Assembly (NCBI GenBank): GCA_945873295.1
Contig: CAMCCS010000004.1
Coordinates: 1-42,791, forward strand
Source of the DNA: an uncultured Clostridia bacterium
GTDB lineage: Bacteria; Bacillota; Clostridia; Oscillospirales; Oscillospiraceae
Direction: 5' to 3'
DNA length: 42,791 bases
Shown here: positions 8,168 to 16,145 of the stretch, in pieces
Numbering within the stretch: position 1 is the first letter of the stretch
Layout: every line of letters starts with the position of its first letter
Notes under the pieces: generated by a model
What the model was told of the DNA's origin: nothing
What the model saw: the letters and a program-made list of their open reading frames with translations, nothing else
Database searches by the model: none
Translations under genes and position numbers: made by a program

Positions 8168-8761
8168 ATGAAGAAATTCTTGCTGCGTCTGATCTATTTA
8201 TGGGAACGAATGGGGAACCTGATTACCCTTCGGCGAAAAAAGGTCCGGTTTGATAAATCCATTCGCATCCACGGCCTGATGAAGATTTATGGCAGGGGCC
8301 GCATCACCATTGGGAAAAACGTTCTCATCAACTCCAAGGAAAGCGCGAACCCCGGCATGGGGTGTTACCCGAAAACCGTTTTCTGCGTTCCCACCGGCGT
8401 GCTGGAAATCGGTGATGACGTGGGGATGTCCAGTGTTTCCATTTTCTGCGCGGAACGGGTAACCATCGGCAGTCATGTGCTGCTTGGAGGCGGTGTGAAG
8501 ATAATGGATTCCGATGCCCATTCCCTGGACTATGAAAAACGGGGAAAGGGCGGGGGACTGGATGTCCCTGTTACCAAACCGATCCGCATTGGAGAGCATG
8601 CTTTTGTGGGTGCCAACGCAATGATCCTCAAAGGGGTGTCCATTGGGAGCAAAGCGATTATCGGCGCCGGCTCTGTGGTGACCCATAACGTACCCGACGG
8701 AGAGATCTGGGCGGGAAATCCCGCAAGAAAGATCGGTACGGCGCCGGGAAAGGGAAATTAG
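8168..8761 (+). CDS. Hexapeptide-repeat acyltransferase (left-handed beta-helix)
   Basis: A 197-residue LbH acyltransferase (WcaF/serine-acetyltransferase-like). Isoleucine-led hexapeptide repeats run from about residue 38 (RIHGLMKIYG, RITIGKNVLI) to about 185 (AIIGAGSVVTHNVPDGEIWAGNPAR). Asp-Ala-His in IMDSDAHSLDYEKR (about 117-128) provides the likely catalytic His. It would O- or N-acetylate a sugar in the repeat unit. ATG at 8168 follows AAAGGAGCGGATTGACGG. The next gene begins one base after the stop, so the two are probably coupled. Confidence 0.86.
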   Translation: MKKFLLRLIYLWERMGNLITLRRKKVRFDKSIRIHGLMKIYGRGRITIGKNVLINSKESANPGMGCYPKTVFCVPTGVLEIGDDVGMSSVSIFCAERVTIGSHVLLGGGVKIMDSDAHSLDYEKRGKGGGLDVPVTKPIRIGEHAFVGANAMILKGVSIGSKAIIGAGSVVTHNVPDGEIWAGNPARKIGTAPGKGN

Positions 8762-8762
8762 G

Positions 8763-10022
8763 ATGCGACTGCTCATACTGTGCAACAATGTTCCGGGTGT
8801 GATCCGCTCCGCCCTCAGCGGCAGACCGGAGAGCGATGTCAACTGGCTGGATTCTGTGCTTGCCGGCCTGCGTGGGCAGAGTACGGTTTCCATGGAGGTG
8901 CTCTGTCTGGGACATGCATCTGCTGCGGGAGCCCTGGACGAGCACTTTTCCTACCTTGTTTTTCCGTGCAAAAGGCCGGACCGGCAATCACCGGAGCTGG
9001 AACGTCTGTTTGGACAGCGGCTGGATGCATTCCGTCCGGATGTGGTCCATATTTGGGGCACGGAGTTTCCGCACAGTCTTGCGATGCTCCGGGCGTGCCG
9101 GGACCGGGGACTGCTGGATAAGGTGGTGGTGAGCATCCAGGGGCTCTGCCATGTGTGCGCGGAGCGCTATACCGACGGACTTCCTGCCGGGGCTGTATAT
9201 TCTTTCACCTTTCGTGATCTTGCCCGTATGGACAATATCCGCCTGCAGCAGCGCAAGTTTGCCCTCCGGGGAAAAAATGAAATCGAAGCCCTGCGCCTTG
9301 CCCGTCATGTAATCGGCAGAACCCACTGGGACTACGATTGTACGGAAAACATAAACCCGGAACGGGTATACCATTTCTGCAATGAAACGCTGCGGGATGC
9401 CTTTTATACCGGGCAGTGGCGCTTTGAAAGCTGCCGGAAGCACCGGATCTTTGCTTCCAGCTGTGTCTATCCGGTGAAAGGTTTCCATTACCTGTTGGAA
9501 GCAACGGCCATGGCGGCAAGAAAATATCCGGATGTGACGCTGGCAGTTCCCGGAAAGAGCTTTCTGAACCTGACCGGGAAGGAGCGTTTCCGGGAGGATG
9601 GGTATCACCGGTATCTTGCCCGGCTGGCAAGGAAGCTGGGCCTTACGGACAAGCTGGTGTTTCTGGGGAGCTGCTCTGCCGACGAAATGAAAGCGGCCTT
9701 TCTGGAAGCCAATGTGTTTGCGCTGCCCTCCACCATTGAAAATTCCCCCAACTCCATGGGAGAGGCCATGCTGCTGGGGGTTCCCTGTGTGGCTGCGGAT
9801 GTGGGCGGCGTCAGTACGCTGCTGGAAAAAGAAAAAGAGGGCTTTGTTGTCCCTTCCGGACAGGTGCAGCTGCTGGCGGATGCCATCTGCCGGGTCTTTG
9901 CCATGGAGGCAGGGGCGGAGCAGCTGGGCGCTGCCGCCCGTGCCCACGCCCTAAAAACCCATGACCCGGAAAAGAATCTGGAAACACTTCTCGGCATCTA
10001 CCGGGAGCTTCAGGAAAACTGA
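8763..10022 (+). CDS. GT4-family glycosyltransferase
   Basis: A 419-residue GT-B glycosyltransferase. The first domain has RPDVVHIWGTEFPHSLAML. The second has the family-typical ASSCVYPVKGFHYLLEA linker, FLGSCSADEMKAAF, and the donor site STIENSPNSMGEAMLLGVPCVAADVGG with acidic residues in E-x7-E spacing. ATG at 8763 follows the acyltransferase stop by one base; the upstream GGGAAATTAGG is a weak ribosome site, fitting translational coupling. Specificity is unknown. Confidence 0.85.
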   Translation: MRLLILCNNVPGVIRSALSGRPESDVNWLDSVLAGLRGQSTVSMEVLCLGHASAAGALDEHFSYLVFPCKRPDRQSPELERLFGQRLDAFRPDVVHIWGTEFPHSLAMLRACRDRGLLDKVVVSIQGLCHVCAERYTDGLPAGAVYSFTFRDLARMDNIRLQQRKFALRGKNEIEALRLARHVIGRTHWDYDCTENINPERVYHFCNETLRDAFYTGQWRFESCRKHRIFASSCVYPVKGFHYLLEATAMAARKYPDVTLAVPGKSFLNLTGKERFREDGYHRYLARLARKLGLTDKLVFLGSCSADEMKAAFLEANVFALPSTIENSPNSMGEAMLLGVPCVAADVGGVSTLLEKEKEGFVVPSGQVQLLADAICRVFAMEAGAEQLGAAARAHALKTHDPEKNLETLLGIYRELQEN

Positions 10023-10037
10023 AAGGGGAGCCGGACT

Positions 10038-11024
10038 ATGGAAAACTGTCGTTTACTCAGCATTATCGTGCCGGTTTACAAGGTGGAAAGCTACCTTGCC
10101 CGGTGCGTGGATTCCATTCTTGCCCAGACGGTTTCGGATTTTGAGCTGATTCTGGTGGACGACGGCTCTCCGGACCGGTGCGGCGCCATCTGCGACGAAT
10201 ACGCGGCCCGGGATCCCCGGGTCCGGGTGATCCACAAGGAAAACGGCGGCCTGAGCAGCGCCCGCAATGCGGGGATCGACATTGCCCGGGGGCAGTGGCT
10301 GGGCTTTGTGGACAGCGACGACTGGATCACACCGGACTGCTATGAAAAGCTGCTGGCCTGTGCCCAGCGGCAGAATGTAAAGCTGGTCTGCGCGGGACGC
10401 TGGGATGTGAGTGAGAAAACGGTCAAAACAACCCCGGGGCTCTGCCCGGAAAAAGAGGAAACGGTCTCCGGAATGGAGCTGGCCCGGCGTATCTTTACCT
10501 GGAACCATCTGGATTCGGCGGCCTGGGATAAGCTGTACCGGGCGGAGCTATTTCAGGACATCCGGTATCCTGTTGGCAGGGTCAATGAGGATGTGCCTGT
10601 TACCTACCGCCTGGCTCTCAAAGCCGGGGAGGCGGCCCTCTGCCCGGAGCGGGTGTACTATTACTATCACCGGGAGGGCAGCATTAGCTATTCCAAGGTG
10701 TCGGAACGGTCCTTCCATTTTCCGGAGCACACCCAAATGGTTCTGGCCCAATGCCGGGAGGCGTACCCAGGACTTGTTTACGAGGCCCGGTATCTGAACG
10801 CCTGGGCACAAATCTATATCCTCAAGCTGCTGAATCTGGCATCGCCGGAGGACAGGAAGAAATTTGCACCCCAGTATCGCCGGTCCCGTCGGGAACTGAG
10901 CCGGGAACTGACCTTCCTGCTGGGCTGCCGGTATGCCTCCGGGAGGGACAAACAGGAGGCGCTTCTGCTTGTATCCGGCCTCTACGGCCCCTTACGCGCA
11001 GTGTATCGGGCGCTCAGGAGATAA
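10038..11024 (+). CDS. GT2-family glycosyltransferase (GT-A)
   Basis: A 328-residue inverting glycosyltransferase. LSIIVPVYKVESYLARCVDSIL (about 6-27), LILVDDGSPDRCGAICDEYA and VIHKENGGLSSARNAGID are classic GT2 nucleotide-binding motifs. The metal-binding motif is VDSDDW near 95. The C-terminal third is helical and basic, the membrane-association tail of such capsule enzymes. ATG at 10038 follows AAAGGGGAG. It is the second GT2 enzyme of the operon, immediately ahead of the flippase gene. Confidence 0.88.
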   Translation: MENCRLLSIIVPVYKVESYLARCVDSILAQTVSDFELILVDDGSPDRCGAICDEYAARDPRVRVIHKENGGLSSARNAGIDIARGQWLGFVDSDDWITPDCYEKLLACAQRQNVKLVCAGRWDVSEKTVKTTPGLCPEKEETVSGMELARRIFTWNHLDSAAWDKLYRAELFQDIRYPVGRVNEDVPVTYRLALKAGEAALCPERVYYYYHREGSISYSKVSERSFHFPEHTQMVLAQCREAYPGLVYEARYLNAWAQIYILKLLNLASPEDRKKFAPQYRRSRRELSRELTFLLGCRYASGRDKQEALLLVSGLYGPLRAVYRALRR

Positions 11025-11067
11025 ACCGGACTGGGCAAGGATCCAATACCTGAAATCGGATGGAATT

Positions 11068-12456
11068 ATGAAAAAACAAAACCGCATTGCATTCTTGAAT
11101 ATGCTCAGCACCCTGCTGCTGCGGGGGCTTTCCATCGTCACTTCCGCGATTTTTTCCCGGCTTTTGGGAACCAACGGCTACGGTGTGCTGTCTACCTATA
11201 ATGTCTGGGTGAGTGTGGCAGCCATAACAGGGACCCTCCAGACCAGCGGAACATTGGTCAATGCCCGGGTGGAGTACCCACCGGAGCAGCAGAAGGCCTA
11301 CCAGTCTTCGGTGATGACGCTGTCCCTTTTTTCGTTCCTGTGCTGCTGCGTCCTGGTGCTCATTTTTCTGGGCCCTGTTTCCACGCTGCTGGAAATGCAG
11401 TGGTACCTGATCGTTTTGCTGCTGTGGCATGCCTTCGGTTCCTTCTGTGTCAATTTCCTGAACAGTAAATTTACCTACGAATTTAAGGCGGGGAGGAATC
11501 TCGTCCTGTCCCTGGGCGTTACGCTGACGACCCTTGCCCTGTCCGTGGGACTGATCCTGCTCATGCCGGAAAACCTGCGCTATGTGGGCCGGATTCTGGG
11601 CCTTGCCGTTACCTACGGCGTCCTGGGTATTGCCGTATGTGCCTATATTCTGCATTCCGGAAAAACCTTTTATAAACGGGAATACTGGCGGTTCTGCATC
11701 GCGCTGGCCATCCCGGTTGTGTTTTACAGCCTGTCCGACCTCCTGCTTGGCCACAGCGACCTGGTGATGGTGAAGAAAATGCTGGGAGACAGCAAGGCCG
11801 GCATCTACAGCCTGGCCTACAATTTCGGAAGCGTCCTGTTCAGTATCTTTGCCGCGCTGAATAACAGCTGGACCCCCTTCTTTTTTGAGGACATGAAACA
11901 GGGGAATCTGGACCGGGTGCGGTTTCAGGCAAAGCATTTTCTGGAGCTGTTCACGGTGCTGGCTATGGGCTTTGTGCTGCTGACACCGGAGGTGTACCAC
12001 TGGTTCGCCGGACAGGATTTCTGGGAGGGGACATCCCTCACTACCCTGTTTGCCACAGGGTTCTATCTGAACTTTTTGTGTACCTTCCCCGTCAATTTTG
12101 AGTACTTCCACAAAAAAACCAAGATGGTGGCGGCGGCGACCGTTACCTCCTGCGTTCTCAACATCGGCCTTAACTATGTTTTTATACTCCGCTTCGGTCT
12201 GGCGGGCGCGGCGGCGGCAACGGTGCTGTCCCACACCTTCCAGTTCATGTTTCATTACTGCTACACCCGGTATGTACTGGGGAAGAAAAATTATCCCTTC
12301 GGTATCCGGTTTTGGGGAAAATACGCTGCTGCCTTTGCTTTCGCCGCGGTTCTGGTGACGGTGCTTCCCGCTGCCTGGCTTCCCCGGTGGGGCTTAGGCG
12401 CGGCCCTGGGCCTTTGGGAGCTGTGGCAGATCAAAAAACGGAAAAGCATTTTCTGA
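11068..12456 (+). CDS. Polysaccharide flippase (Wzx-like, MOP superfamily)
   Basis: A 462-residue protein with about 12 to 14 hydrophobic segments. The N-terminal SRLLGTNGYGVLSTYNVW pattern and LGDSKAGIYSLAYNFGSVL in the middle are typical of oligosaccharide flippases. It would move undecaprenyl-PP-linked repeat units across the membrane for the Wzy-like protein at 4591. Start: the open frame extends upstream into the GT2 gene, but ATG at 11068 begins the conserved amphipathic segment and clears that gene by 43 bases. The site before it is poor (GGATGGAATT). No truncation is seen. Confidence 0.87.
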   Translation: MKKQNRIAFLNMLSTLLLRGLSIVTSAIFSRLLGTNGYGVLSTYNVWVSVAAITGTLQTSGTLVNARVEYPPEQQKAYQSSVMTLSLFSFLCCCVLVLIFLGPVSTLLEMQWYLIVLLLWHAFGSFCVNFLNSKFTYEFKAGRNLVLSLGVTLTTLALSVGLILLMPENLRYVGRILGLAVTYGVLGIAVCAYILHSGKTFYKREYWRFCIALAIPVVFYSLSDLLLGHSDLVMVKKMLGDSKAGIYSLAYNFGSVLFSIFAALNNSWTPFFFEDMKQGNLDRVRFQAKHFLELFTVLAMGFVLLTPEVYHWFAGQDFWEGTSLTTLFATGFYLNFLCTFPVNFEYFHKKTKMVAAATVTSCVLNIGLNYVFILRFGLAGAAAATVLSHTFQFMFHYCYTRYVLGKKNYPFGIRFWGKYAAAFAFAAVLVTVLPAAWLPRWGLGAALGLWELWQIKKRKSIF

Positions 12457-12469
12457 CAGGAGACTGGTT

Positions 12470-13603
12470 ATGAAAAAGGTACTGTTCGCGGCCACTGTGG
12501 TCAAGACCCATATCATGGAATTTCATATTCCCTTCCTGCGGATGTTTCAGCAGGCGGGATGGGAAACCGCGGTTGCCGCCCGGAATGACTATGAGGATCC
12601 TGGCGACTGCGTGATTCCCTGCTGTGACCGGTACTATGATATTCCCTTTGAGCGCTCCCCTTTAAAGCCCGGAAACCTGCGGGCCTACCGGGATTTAAAG
12701 CGGGTCATTGACGAGGGAGAGTACGACCTTATCCACTGCCATACTCCGGTAGGGGCGCTCCTTACCAGGCTTGCCGCCCGAAAGGCCCGGAAAAAGGGAA
12801 CCAAGGTCATCTATACCGCCCACGGCTTCCACTTTTACCGGGGCGCACCGCTGCTTAACTGGCTGGTGTATTTTCCGGCGGAGTGGCTGTGCGGCTTTTT
12901 CACGGATGTCCTTATTACCATCAACCGGGAGGACTACGCCTTTGCCAAAAAACATATCCACGCCGGAAAGGTGTGCTATGTCCCCGGGGTGGGGGTGGAC
13001 ATTGGGCGGTTTAGAGGCAGCCGGGAGGCTGCAAGGGAAAAGCTGGGGATCGGAAAAGACGAATTTGTGCTCCTGAGCGTGGGGGAGATGACGGTGAACA
13101 AAAACCACCGCCTTGCTTTGCAGGCCCTGGCCCTGCTGCGCCGCAAGCCCATCCGGTATGTGCTGGTGGGCAGGGGAGAGCAGATGGAAGCTCTCCAAGC
13201 CCTGGCCCGGGAGCTGGACATTTCCGACCGGGTGATCTTCACAGGCTACCGGGATGACGTGGCGGAGCTGTACCGCGCTGCCGATGCCTTTTTCTTCCCC
13301 TCCATCCGGGAGGGACTGTCTGTTGCACTGATGGAGGCTATGGCCAGCGGTCTGCCTGCCATTGTGGGAAAGATCCGGGGCAATACGGACCTGATTGACG
13401 ACGGCGTGGAAGGCGTGTACATGCCGCTGACGCCGGAGGGCGCCGCCGAAGCCATCCATAAGCTGTATGACGATCCCGAACTGCGCTCCCGTCTTGGAGA
13501 GGCGGCCCGGGAAAAGGTGCGCCGCTTCTCCGCGCCGGAGGTGCAGCGGAAAATGCGGGAAATCTACCGGGATACTCTGGGCGCGGGAGATTGGGGGCTT
13601 TAA
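12470..13603 (+). CDS. GT4-family glycosyltransferase (WbnK/galactosyltransferase-like)
   Basis: A 377-residue GT-B glycosyltransferase. It has IHCHTPVGALLTRLAARKARK and YTAHGFHFYRGAPLLNW in the first domain, the junction VPGVGVDIGRF, and the donor site PSIREGLSVALMEAMASGLPAIVGKIRGNTDLI with the E-x7-E motif. This is the layout of many capsule GT4 enzymes, often annotated as family 1 or 4. ATG at 12470 follows ACAGGAGACTGGTT. The deacetylase gene begins 1 base after its stop. Confidence 0.87.
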   Translation: MKKVLFAATVVKTHIMEFHIPFLRMFQQAGWETAVAARNDYEDPGDCVIPCCDRYYDIPFERSPLKPGNLRAYRDLKRVIDEGEYDLIHCHTPVGALLTRLAARKARKKGTKVIYTAHGFHFYRGAPLLNWLVYFPAEWLCGFFTDVLITINREDYAFAKKHIHAGKVCYVPGVGVDIGRFRGSREAAREKLGIGKDEFVLLSVGEMTVNKNHRLALQALALLRRKPIRYVLVGRGEQMEALQALARELDISDRVIFTGYRDDVAELYRAADAFFFPSIREGLSVALMEAMASGLPAIVGKIRGNTDLIDDGVEGVYMPLTPEGAAEAIHKLYDDPELRSRLGEAAREKVRRFSAPEVQRKMREIYRDTLGAGDWGL

Positions 13604-13604
13604 G

Positions 13605-14561
13605 ATGCCGGGTACACTGATCGTATCACTGGATTTTGAACTGTTCTGGGGCATGCAGGACTGCGTGGAGCTAAAGCAGTACGAAGATCATGTCCTGGGA
13701 GGCCGGGAGGCGATCCCGCTGCTTTTGGAGCTCTTTCGGAAGCATGGCATCCACGCCACCTGGGCCACGGTGGGCTTCCAGTTCGCTGCCAATAAAAAAG
13801 AACTGGCCGGTTTTCTTCCTGACCTGCGTCCGGAATACGATAATTCCGCGCTGTCTACCTACCGGTGCCTGGAGGAAATCGGGGAGGATGAGACGGCGGC
13901 GCCCTGCTTTTTTGCTGCCTCTCTGCTGGAAAAAATAGCAGCCTGTCCCGGTCAGGAGATCGGCAGCCACACCTTCTCCCACTACTACTGCCGGGAAAAG
14001 GGGCAAACCCCGGAGCAGTTCCGGGCGGACATGGTCGCCGCGAAACAGATCGCCGCAGCCCACGGGTACAGTGTGACCAGTGTCATCTTCCCCAGAAACC
14101 AGACCACGCGGTCACATGTGGCGGTGCTGCGGGAGCTGGGCTTTACCGCCTACCGGGACGAGGAAAACGACTGGATCCATGAAAAAATCCCCTTTGTGCC
14201 TCTGAAAAGGCTGCTGCGGCTGGCGGATGTGTACCTGCCTCTAACCGGGCAGGGAGGTTATACCCCCAGGCAGGAAGACGGCATCGTCAATCTCATGGGG
14301 TCGAGGATGTATAAGCCCTATTTTGCTCCCCTGGGCTTTCTGGAGGGGCTTAAGCTCCACAGGATCAAGCGTCAGATGCTCCATGCGGCGAAAACGGGGA
14401 AGACCTTCCATCTGTGGTGGCATCCCCACAATGTGGGTGTGCGGACCGAGTACCATCTTGCCCAGCTGGAGGAAATCTTTTCTTACTTCGATACCCTGCG
14501 CAGCCAGTACAGCATGCGCAGTCTGAATATGCGGGAAGCTGCCGGGGAAGTGCTGTCATGA
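13605..14561 (+). CDS. Polysaccharide deacetylase (CE4/NodB-like)
   Basis: A 318-residue NodB-homology protein. Motif 1 is VSLDFELFWG (Asp10, Glu12), motif 2 is IGSHTFSHYYC (His122, His126). These three zinc ligands (Asp-His-His) match family CE4, but motif 1 has D-x-E rather than the usual DD. There is no signal peptide, so it appears cytosolic, unlike peptidoglycan deacetylases. It would remove an acyl group from a precursor sugar or oligosaccharide. It is the last gene of the operon; ATG at 13605 starts one base after the previous stop. The in-frame ATG at 13467 lies within the GT4 gene and is rejected. Confidence 0.82.
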   Translation: MPGTLIVSLDFELFWGMQDCVELKQYEDHVLGGREAIPLLLELFRKHGIHATWATVGFQFAANKKELAGFLPDLRPEYDNSALSTYRCLEEIGEDETAAPCFFAASLLEKIAACPGQEIGSHTFSHYYCREKGQTPEQFRADMVAAKQIAAAHGYSVTSVIFPRNQTTRSHVAVLRELGFTAYRDEENDWIHEKIPFVPLKRLLRLADVYLPLTGQGGYTPRQEDGIVNLMGSRMYKPYFAPLGFLEGLKLHRIKRQMLHAAKTGKTFHLWWHPHNVGVRTEYHLAQLEEIFSYFDTLRSQYSMRSLNMREAAGEVLS

Positions 14562-14588
14562 GAAACGCTCCATCCATGAAAAAATCTG

Positions 14589-14617
14589 TTGATTTTTTTG
14601 TGGGGAAGTGCTAAAAT
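14589..14617 (+). promoter_or_regulatory. Putative promoter of yebC
   Basis: TTGATT (14589-14594) and TAAAAT (14612-14617) are 17 bases apart and lie 47 bases upstream of the yebC start. Overlapping it is a short AT-only inverted repeat (AAAAATC/GATTTTT around 14579-14598) ending in T residues. It could also serve as a weak terminator for the polysaccharide operon. Confidence 0.5.
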
Positions 14618-14663
14618 GAATTGATTTCTTTGATATACTATTCCAGAAGGGAAGATTTTCTTT

Positions 14664-15398
14664 ATGTCCGGACATTCCAAATGGCATAACATCCAGAAAA
14701 CCAAGGGCGCGCAGGACGCCAAGCGGGCGGCCTCCTTTACCAAGATCGCCAAGGAAATGATCGTGGCGGTGAAAGAGGGCGGCGGCTCCGCCGATCCTGC
14801 CTACAACTCCAGACTGGCAACCGTTATCACCAAGGCCAAGGCCGCCAACATGCCCAACGACAATATCAGACGGGTGCTGGAAAAGGCCAGCAATGCCGGC
14901 TCCGGCGACAATTATGAATCCATCACCTATGAAGGCTATGGCCCCGGCGGCGTGGCTGTGATCGTGGAAGCCATGACCGACAACCGCAACCGGACTGCCG
15001 CCTCCGTGCGCCACCACTTTGACAAATTCGGCGGAAACCTGGGCGCCAACGGCTGTGTGAGCTGGAGCTTTGACAAGAAGGGCGTTCTGGTCATCGATAA
15101 CGAGGACGGGGACTACGAGGAAGATGCTGTGATGATGGATGCCATGGACTGCGGCGCGGACGATTTTGAGGCCGACGGCGAGGCTTTCACGGTGTACACC
15201 ACCCCCGATGACTTTAACGCTGTGGCGGATGCCATGACCGCGAAGAACTACACCTTTGTTTCCGCACAGATCGAGATGGTGCCCCAGAACTATGTGAAGC
15301 TGTCCCCCGAGGACGCGGAGCGGATGGAAAAGATGCTGGAGCTCTTTGACGACGATGACGACGTGCAGAACACCTGGCACAACTGGGACGAAGACTAA
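14664..15398 (+). CDS. yebC: YebC/PmpR family protein
   Basis: A 244-residue YebC-family protein of normal length. It begins with the diagnostic MSGHSKWHNIQKTKGAQDAKR, followed by FTKIAKEMIVAVKEGGG, NMPNDNIRRVLEKA and YEGYGPGGVAVIVEAMTDNRNRT. The acidic C-terminus (residues 231-244) is usual for this family. YebC proteins were long annotated as transcription regulators; related proteins have more recently been linked to translation of difficult sequences. It is cytosolic. It has its own promoter and terminator, so it is monocistronic and not part of the surface polysaccharide operon. Confidence 0.95.
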   Translation: MSGHSKWHNIQKTKGAQDAKRAASFTKIAKEMIVAVKEGGGSADPAYNSRLATVITKAKAANMPNDNIRRVLEKASNAGSGDNYESITYEGYGPGGVAVIVEAMTDNRNRTAASVRHHFDKFGGNLGANGCVSWSFDKKGVLVIDNEDGDYEEDAVMMDAMDCGADDFEADGEAFTVYTTPDDFNAVADAMTAKNYTFVSAQIEMVPQNYVKLSPEDAERMEKMLELFDDDDDVQNTWHNWDED

Positions 15399-15412
15399 GT
15401 GAATTGCATTAT

Positions 15413-15454
15413 CCCCCGGCGGGCCCATTTTGAGGCTCTGCCGGGGAATTTTTT
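15413..15454 (+). terminator. Rho-independent terminator after yebC
   Basis: CCCCGGC (15414-15420) pairs with GCCGGGG (15440-15446) across a 19-base loop that has further partial pairing, followed by AATTTTTTC. It begins 15 bases after the yebC stop. Confidence 0.8.
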
Positions 15455-15603
15455 CGGTTTTTCAGGCTTCCATTGGAATGCCGGCATAAATTGGTTTTGA
15501 TTCGATTATGCGCATATACAATGGAAGAAAAATCGATTCAGTCGTGTCTGAATTTCGTGCAGTAAAGGATCGTTTACCGCACTGGCGCGGTATCGAATTC
15601 CCG

Positions 15604-15715
15604 GTCATTGCGAACCAGTCCGCAGACTGGTGTGGCAATCTCCCGGTTAGAGGAACGCGGTCACAATGACGATGGAGATTCCCACACCAGTTTGAGAACT
15701 GGTTCGGAATGACAC
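15604..15715. repeat. Family B repeat, copy 1 (two facing halves)
   Basis: Left half GTCATTGCGAACCAGT...ACTGGTGTGGCAATCTC, 15604-15650. Right half CGATGGAGATTCCCAC...AACTGGTTCGGAATGACAC, 15670-15715. The two halves are inverted, imperfect copies of each other, so the whole unit can fold back, and each half carries its own small hairpin (CCAGTCCGCAGACTGG). Related copies are at 23292, 24902, 26482, 30784, 30882, 33368 and 36628. It is non-coding. The rest of this 15455-15955 gap holds GGTACCAC-type hairpins at 15755-15780 and a family C copy. Confidence 0.85.
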
Positions 15716-15833
15716 GAATATTGAAGATGCAGCCGGTTATACGGACTCCCCCCGGTACCACTTAAGCGGACTGGTACCACCCCCCTCACAAGTGCGGGGG
15801 CAAGGACACGTTCCGCACGGAAGCGCGCACCAT

Positions 15834-15922
15834 AGAACGACACCGAGCGGGTCAGGGAAGAAACGATTACACAAATCTAACGCACGACTTGTCCGCCGGC
15901 ACTGCCGGCAAACGATCATTTT
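15834..15922. repeat. Family C repeat, copy 1
   Basis: An approximately 88-bp unit with the pattern CACCGAGCGGGTCAGGGAA, then ACGATTACACA, CGCACGACTTG and a hairpin CCGCCGGCACTGCCGGC, ending in AACGATCATTT. Near-identical copies occur at 40543-40630 and, more divergent, at 33576-33652. No coding potential was seen. Confidence 0.75.
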
Positions 15923-15955
15923 GCTGCGTTAATCCGATAAACATAAAAATAAATG

Positions 15956-15984
15956 TTGACAAGCGAGGTTTAATGTGTTAAACT
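15956..15984 (+). promoter_or_regulatory. Strong promoter of the lipoprotein-blaI-blaR1 operon
   Basis: A perfect -35 TTGACA (15956-15961), a 17-base spacer and TAAACT (15979-15984) as -10. The -10 is contained in a 16-bp dyad (15968-15983), and a second dyad lies just downstream of the expected start of transcription, an arrangement typical of a repressed, autoregulated promoter. Confidence 0.75.
15968..15983. promoter_or_regulatory. Operator dyad 1 (candidate BlaI-family site)
   Basis: GTTTAATGTGTTAAAC is an inverted repeat (GTTTAA-TGTG-TTAAAC) that overlaps the -10. It shares TTTAATG/TTAAA with dyad 2, centre to centre 28 bp away. The operon encodes a BlaI/MecI-type repressor, whose family binds paired dyads at its own promoter. 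The assignment to this repressor is inferred. Confidence 0.65.
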
Positions 15985-15996
15985 TCGATTATAAGA

Positions 15997-16010
15997 TTTA
16001 ATGCATTAAA
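15997..16010. promoter_or_regulatory. Operator dyad 2 (candidate BlaI-family site)
   Basis: TTTAATGCATTAAA is a perfect 14-bp palindrome located 13 to 26 bases after the -10, near or just after the predicted transcription start. Together with dyad 1 it would let two repressor dimers close the promoter. The core differs from the TACA/TGTA half-sites of staphylococcal bla and mec operators. Confidence 0.65.
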
Positions 16011-16036
16011 CCAAACAGATAATTGGAGGGATCCCC

Positions 16037-16111
16037 ATGACCTTTACCCCATGGAGCACACTGCTGATGGCGATGGTGATTTCCCTGCTGGCCATTCGCG
16101 GTATTCGGTAA
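16037..16111 (+). CDS. 24-residue hydrophobic small protein
   Basis: A 24-codon frame with ATG at 16037, preceded by the good ribosome site TTGGAGGG at 5 to 7 bases spacing. The product (MTFTPWSTLLMAMVISLLAI then RGIR) is one short hydrophobic stretch with a basic end, so it could be a single-pass membrane peptide. It is the first frame after the promoter and operators, 34 bases ahead of the lipoprotein gene. It may be a leader whose translation affects downstream expression, or a functional small membrane protein of the signalling unit. I do not recognise a family. Confidence 0.55.
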   Translation: MTFTPWSTLLMAMVISLLAIRGIR

Positions 16112-16145
16112 CCACGCGGAAAAATACGGAAAGGATTTGATACAC

